From Camillea tinctor (Eukaryota; Ascomycota; Sordariomycetes; Xylariales; Xylariaceae), in the NCBI GenBank assembly GCA_022578605.1, contig MU394096.1, forward strand, positions 248,001 through 312,000: DNA of 64,000 nt. Reading direction: 5' to 3'. Both the position numbers and the translations under genes were made by a program. This document shows positions 59,710-64,000 of this stretch, in pieces. The notes under the pieces are model-generated. The model saw only the letters and a program-made list of their open reading frames with translations. It was not told the DNA's origin and ran no database searches. Each line of letters begins with the position of its first letter. Position 1 is the stretch's first letter.

Positions 59710-60795
59710 AAGTCCTCGTGGGCAGCGGTGGAAGGTTAGACCACGAAGTCAAACTTGACGGGGATGCCGTACGCACTTAATGAGAACATTAACATCTCAT
59801 TCGGATACCTCTGTGATTGTTGGTATAGGGATATGATCTGGTACACGAGGGCATTAAGGGCATGGCATTGGTTTTGAAATGAGCAACATAGGGAGTTTCT
59901 GTTTCAGATCGATTGTACGCAACGCTTGCACACATAGGGTTTGGCGTTCTTTTGGGATTGATATCACTTCTGCTTCACTGAATAATAGCTTCTTTCCACT
60001 TGCACATTTGATTTGTCCCTTTATTATACCTCCAATGGGAATACCCACGGGTCAAGTATCGTCAAACAGACTCGTACGCCCTTCTCCCTTTTTAGTGGGT
60101 GGCACATTGCATCCCGCCCTAGCTGTCCACATGAAGCACCTACCTTCTGAGACAAGTATTGTACTCCCTTTAAAGGAGTTTTCATTAGGCTACTAACTCT
60201 TCGCCCAGATATAGCAGTTAAACCCTAGGGAAAGGTATTGGGACACTAGGGTGCAACACTCCTTTTCTCAGGAGTATCTTAACTAAGCCAGCAGACCACA
60301 TTTATTGGATCTAGGCCACGATCGCCTCGACACCCATCTACCCCTTAACCTAGGGTCCTCTGAGCCCTCATCTACGTTGATGGTTTGCTTCGTATAAGTA
60401 ACTGCTGATTTTCCAAACTCTCGATGACATGCTCTAAAAGATATCCATCTACTCTCTCCTTCGGCAGAGGATCTAATACCATACTCTCTGGCGAGTCCAG
60501 TGAGCTAATTCATCGTCCTCGCTACATGCCTTATTCTCCCACTCTATTTTTTCCCCAGCTAATTCACTCCTTTGGAGATATAATCTATACAACATTACAG
60601 TTATGCATTAATTCTGTCTACTACCTAATTGTTACTCCGACACAACACCACCTAACATTTTGATAACATTTTTGAGTTCCGAACTCTGAACCTTTCTACG
60701 ACGACATCACTACTACCTCCCAGAAACACACTCTACGGGGGTGGTCCAGAATAAAAGCATCACACAACCGAATACTATTGCCCATACCACATACC
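59710..60795. other. Intergenic region
   Basis: 3' flank of the kinase and the A/C-rich leader of the next gene (60700-60795). Nothing else supported. Confidence 0.5.
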
Positions 60796-62043
60796 ATGGC
60801 GACCAACCAACTCCTCCCGCAGGCCCTCGCCCAAATCGCTGTGCAGTATATGGCAGACACGGGAGCCTGCCACATAGACCTCACGCGGCCCTCGGTCCCG
60901 GGCATCGCCGCCCTCAGCGACTTCTGCACCGGCATCGAGATCAACGTTCCCCAACAACACCAGGTTAAAGTGCACCCCGACAGCATCTGCATCACGCCCA
61001 CACGATCCCACGCCCAAGAAGCGTATATGGCCTTGGCCCCCGCGGCCTCACCCACAGCAGCCCCGCCAGAAGGGGAGAACTTGGATTCGTTATTTAATCG
61101 GCCCCTGTCTGCTGGCGGTGGGAATAGAGGGGGAGGAGGGGTGCCCGATGGACCCGGTCCAGAAGGCCCCCCCATCCAGATCCCTAAGGTCCCGGCTCCG
61201 GACGCGGCCACTTACCCTGGCATTGACACACGACCCGCTGCTCCCTATCTAGAGCCCCTGAGCACCATGCTGTCCGTCCCTCCGCAAAGCTCCCTCATCG
61301 TGAAAGTCACCAGCCTCCCACCCCCACCGGCATCCTCGCCCCCCGCGGCCATCGCTCCCCCCGAAACCACCCCCCAGCCCCAAGCCCCCCCTCCCCCTTT
61401 CCTCCCCCACCCCCAGGAACCCCATCTCCCCCCACCGGCCCCGGCCCGCGTCCCCCTCCCCGCGACCCCACCCCCGGCTCCCGCCCGTCCCGTCGCTCCT
61501 GCTCCTGCTCCTCCGGCTCCAGACCACTGCGACGCGCCGTACACCTCTATCGACGTGACCACGCTCGAGGGCGTGGAGCGCGCAGACATGGACCGGTACC
61601 TGGGGCTGCTGGGCACGCTGGGGGACGCGCTCGACGGGCTGCTGCTGGGGCGCCCCGCGCACCACCACGCGCACGAGTACAGGGCGCAGACCGTGCACAC
61701 GTACCGCGTGAAGTGCGGCGTGCCGGGCCCCGCGGTGCCGAGCCGGCCGCAGGGCGAGCGCAAGGTGCGCGCCCCGGACGCGCGGGGGTGCTTGGCCGAG
61801 TGCGAGAGGGGCGCGATCGGAGCTTCGGGACGCAGGGAGGAGGGCGTCGTGGAGTGTCTGGGGGTGGCGTATCTAGAGGCGGAGGGAGATGAGGGGGAGA
61901 ATTGCAGGTTCTGGAATGCGAGGGCCGAGGATCATGAACTACTGGATTTTGACGCGGAGGCCGTGGAGAGGGGGAAGAAGAAGGGGAAGGGGATGGGAGG
62001 GGAGGGGGGGATAAGGGGGGATTGGCAGGTTATTTATATGTAA
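60796..62043 (+). CDS. Proline-rich disordered protein of unknown function
   Basis: Single exon of 415 residues from ATG 60796 (context ACCATGG). An in-frame ATG at 60778 would add six residues, but its context is poorer. The N-terminal 90 residues are ordered-looking (ALAQIAVQYMADTGACHIDL, IEINVPQQHQVKVHPDSI). The middle (about 155-260) is strongly Pro-rich (runs of four or more Pro). The segment at 265-320 looks helical (DRYLGLLGTLGDALDGLLLG), and the tail is Gly/Lys-rich. No signal peptide or membrane helix. DNA is GC-rich in the middle, which yields long antisense frames that are shadows. Function unrecognised. Confidence 0.65.
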   Translation: MATNQLLPQALAQIAVQYMADTGACHIDLTRPSVPGIAALSDFCTGIEINVPQQHQVKVHPDSICITPTRSHAQEAYMALAPAASPTAAPPEGENLDSLFNRPLSAGGGNRGGGGVPDGPGPEGPPIQIPKVPAPDAATYPGIDTRPAAPYLEPLSTMLSVPPQSSLIVKVTSLPPPPASSPPAAIAPPETTPQPQAPPPPFLPHPQEPHLPPPAPARVPLPATPPPAPARPVAPAPAPPAPDHCDAPYTSIDVTTLEGVERADMDRYLGLLGTLGDALDGLLLGRPAHHHAHEYRAQTVHTYRVKCGVPGPAVPSRPQGERKVRAPDARGCLAECERGAIGASGRREEGVVECLGVAYLEAEGDEGENCRFWNARAEDHELLDFDAEAVERGKKKGKGMGGEGGIRGDWQVIYM

Positions 62044-62817
62044 AGGTTCGAAGAGAGGAGGGGAGAAGAAGGGAATATATTAGGGGAAAAGGGGAGGAAG
62101 GTAAAGGATGGGGTGGAAAGCGGTCTTCTGGGAAGTTACACGCTTAGGTGTTGGCCCCTGGGGTTTTCTCGGTCTTGCTTATTATCAGAAGGACTTGTTC
62201 AGAAGATGGGAGGGGAAGGGGAAGAGAAAGGGAGAGAGGGGAGGGATGTTGCTTTAAGAGAAGAAAAGGCTTGGGTTGGTTGGTTTATACGGGTGATAGG
62301 ATGGATATACGACTTACAGATAACGAAATATTTAATAAAATAATATACCCCCTTAGGATGTCTAAGCTTATTTGCTTTCCCCTCTTTGTTCAGTACATAG
62401 TTAGATGTGTTACAGCTTTACATATTGCGGCTCACATCGTATATTAAAGAGGCCGATTAGGGTGCAAGCCCTTTCATATTGAAACCAGTATATAAAGCCC
62501 GTGCTGGGAGTGGTTCATTCCGATGCGAGAGCCGAGTCTAGGAGTAGTAACGTAGCTCTTAAATAGCGGTCCTCTTAGGCCCTGAACTTGTAAATCATGT
62601 CTTTTCTAAGTCCACAAATGTGGTAAAGTGCTATGTTCAGACTGACAGAGCAACTGAGCCACGGTTGTTGCAAAATGTACATCAAATCCCGCTGCCTAAG
62701 GTCTAACGGACCATGATCCCAGTGACCCCGAACCTGAATACGAGTTTGTCCATGAAACAGATAGATAGATACCTTAGCTCGCAAGACATCTTTTGCCATG
62801 ACTTGATCAGTCGGCCT
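62044..62817. other. Intergenic region
   Basis: Purine-rich 3' flank of the Pro-rich gene, then AT-rich sequence. No gene supported. Confidence 0.5.
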
Positions 62818-63360
62818 TCCGCACAATGGCAATCTGAGCAATAGCCTCGAGGGTGATTTTACCATCTTCACCCACGTGGAACCCGTTCTTCTTAGCCAGA
62901 AGCTCCTTATACTTGACTACCGCAACATCCCATTTCTCCTCGTCCTCCCCTTTTCACCCACCTACTGGCTGACCGATGGCGCTCCAGATGGCGCGGGCAA
63001 ACTCATCAAGGTCTTTGACCGGTAGAAACGCTGACTTCTCGCAAAGCTCAACATGCTAGGGCTCAAATCCCCCCCCACCAGTAGGCTTTTGATATACCCC
63101 CGGTCTTTGTGTTCCGGCTTTGGTTCAAGGGCAAGCCGTGCGTCGGGGCCCCACACTACCCGTCTGGTCTCTTGCGCGCACTCGCCCTGCGGAATCTGAA
63201 GCCAAGAGGCTGCCACCGCGGTGCCTCCGGGCTTGAGTGTGCGGTACATCTCCTTGGTCGCCGCAACTGGGCTTTCAATGATAGGCAAGCCAAATGACAG
63301 GAAGGTATGGCTTGCGAGGGGTGGGTGAAGACTTGCTCGCCAGGGTAGTAGATTGGACAA
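62818..63360 (-). pseudogene. Decayed SAM-dependent methyltransferase gene (3' part)
   Basis: On the minus strand the frame carries typical class I methyltransferase text: SFGLPIIESP, then EMYRTLKPGGTAVAASWL (post-motif region), then GPDARLALEP and GYIKSLLVGG. At an eight-G run (about 63068-63075) the coherent reading shifts by one. In the new frame GGGGFEP, HVELCEKSAFLPV, DLDEFARAIWSAIGQPVGG, KGEDEEKWDVAVVKYKELL and KITLEAIAQIAIVRKAD follow, interrupted by TAG after FEP (about 63056) and TGA after PVGG (about 62955). TGA at 62818-62820 is the natural end. The N-terminal SAM-binding motif I is missing, because upstream sequence has no matching frame. So it has a 5' truncation, one frameshift and two stops: a pseudogene. 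Confidence 0.78.
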
Positions 63361-64000
63361 TGGTTACCAGACGAGCCCTTCGATGTCTCTGCGATTGAAA
63401 GATATCCGGCTTCCCTAAATCATGACACAAATTGTTCTAGTACTAGTTAGGAAGAGAAACGAAGAAAAATAAAACGTGTCTGGATACCTATATTGATATT
63501 AATACTTCAAAATGATATGACTTCACTTAATATGGTCAATGGAACTGTACAAAATAACACTCTAGCTCAATGGTTTACGTATGTTATACTTAAAGATCGA
63601 GAACGCACCTGTTTAACTAATGCTATACCTAAATGCCATGAAGTCCCAAATTCATAAACTTGGCCAGCTTCCAAATTTATTGCACAGTCCACAGAAACAT
63701 TCAAACTTCCAAGCGTCATTATTGGACCTCATACCTTCAGTCTCTCCCTGACCGGCCATCTCAGTTATCACCGTCTTGCTCGTCCCGAATTTATCATTAT
63801 ACATGTTCTTCGTTGTACCTGTGGGGGGACCCTTACTGATCCCACTAACCCCTCAGGCCAAATCCTCCAAGTCGGCAAGTCTTTTAGCGGAGCTAATATT
63901 GCGGTTTTCCTCATAACGTTGGGCGTTGGATCTACTCTGTGAGCCCCTAGACTGAGCAGAACCTCTAGATCTACCAGTGAAGGAGGTTAACGAGATGGCG
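63361..64000. other. Right-edge region with an unassigned open frame
   Basis: 63420-63640 is AT-rich. From 63658 to 63942 (plus) 94 codons stay open without an ATG, ending TGA. The reading includes SYHRLARPEFIIIHVLRC and TCGGTLTDPTNPSG, which looks protein-like (a Cys-x-Cys pair). It could be an internal exon of a gene running past the edge or a repeat fragment. Not called as a gene. Confidence 0.3.

Noticed and set aside
61245..61763. Gly/Val-rich minus-strand frames opposite the Pro-rich protein
   Set aside because: These are mirror images of proline codons on the plus strand.
1..64000. CRISPR arrays, bacterial operons, phage or plasmid origins
   Set aside because: None was seen; spliceosomal introns and the gene set show eukaryotic nuclear DNA.

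Overview
This window is nuclear DNA of a filamentous ascomycete (Pezizomycotina, most likely a Sordariomycete). The evidence is many short (about 50-120 nt) GT-AG introns, pyrimidine-rich promoters, A/C-rich 5' leaders, dispersed CCTAGG palindromes, and C-to-T/G-to-A decay of repeats and pseudogenes that looks like repeat-induced point mutation (RIP). The order or genus cannot be fixed from the sequence alone.

Layout from left to right. A succinate-semialdehyde dehydrogenase-type gene runs off the left edge (1-1286, minus). A truncated oxygenase-like pseudogene lies at 3170-3862 and a tRNA-Pro-like relic at about 5271-5360. A 16-exon ABCC/MRP-type full ABC transporter occupies 5806-11273, and its reconstructed exons give an uninterrupted 1466-residue frame. 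A tiny secreted protein built of 8-residue repeats is at 12740-12949. A five-exon GH79-family glycosidase is at 14501-16391, followed by a four-helix membrane protein at 16962-17953 (minus). A large promoter-rich gap then leads to a 1480-residue hybrid histidine kinase (23932-28426).

The centre holds a cysteine-containing secreted protein (29913-30734, minus), an AT-rich RIP-mutated tandem pair of foldback/MITE-like elements (about 32179-33356), a two-exon protein of unknown function (34676-36135, minus), a 174-residue unknown (38434-39009, minus), a secreted acidic-tailed protein (40229-41082), a 285-residue unknown (42375-43365) and a second, intronless GH79-like protein (45025-46656).

The right third starts with a roughly 10-kb gene desert rich in microsatellites, with a small cysteine-rich pseudogene at 50399-50542. 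It then has an Rck2/Srk1-type MAPKAP-like kinase (56746-59709), a proline-rich disordered protein (60796-62043), a decayed methyltransferase pseudogene (about 62818-63360, minus) and an orphan open frame near the right edge.

This is not a recognisable biosynthetic cluster, because no core synthase is present. It is a mix of housekeeping/signalling genes (dehydrogenase, histidine kinase, Rck2-like kinase) and accessory, secreted or decaying genes. The histidine kinase and the Rck2-like kinase could both act in stress signalling, but 28 kb of unrelated genes separates them and no shared regulation can be seen. Exon models were built by hand from splice consensus and frame continuity, and no database search was possible.
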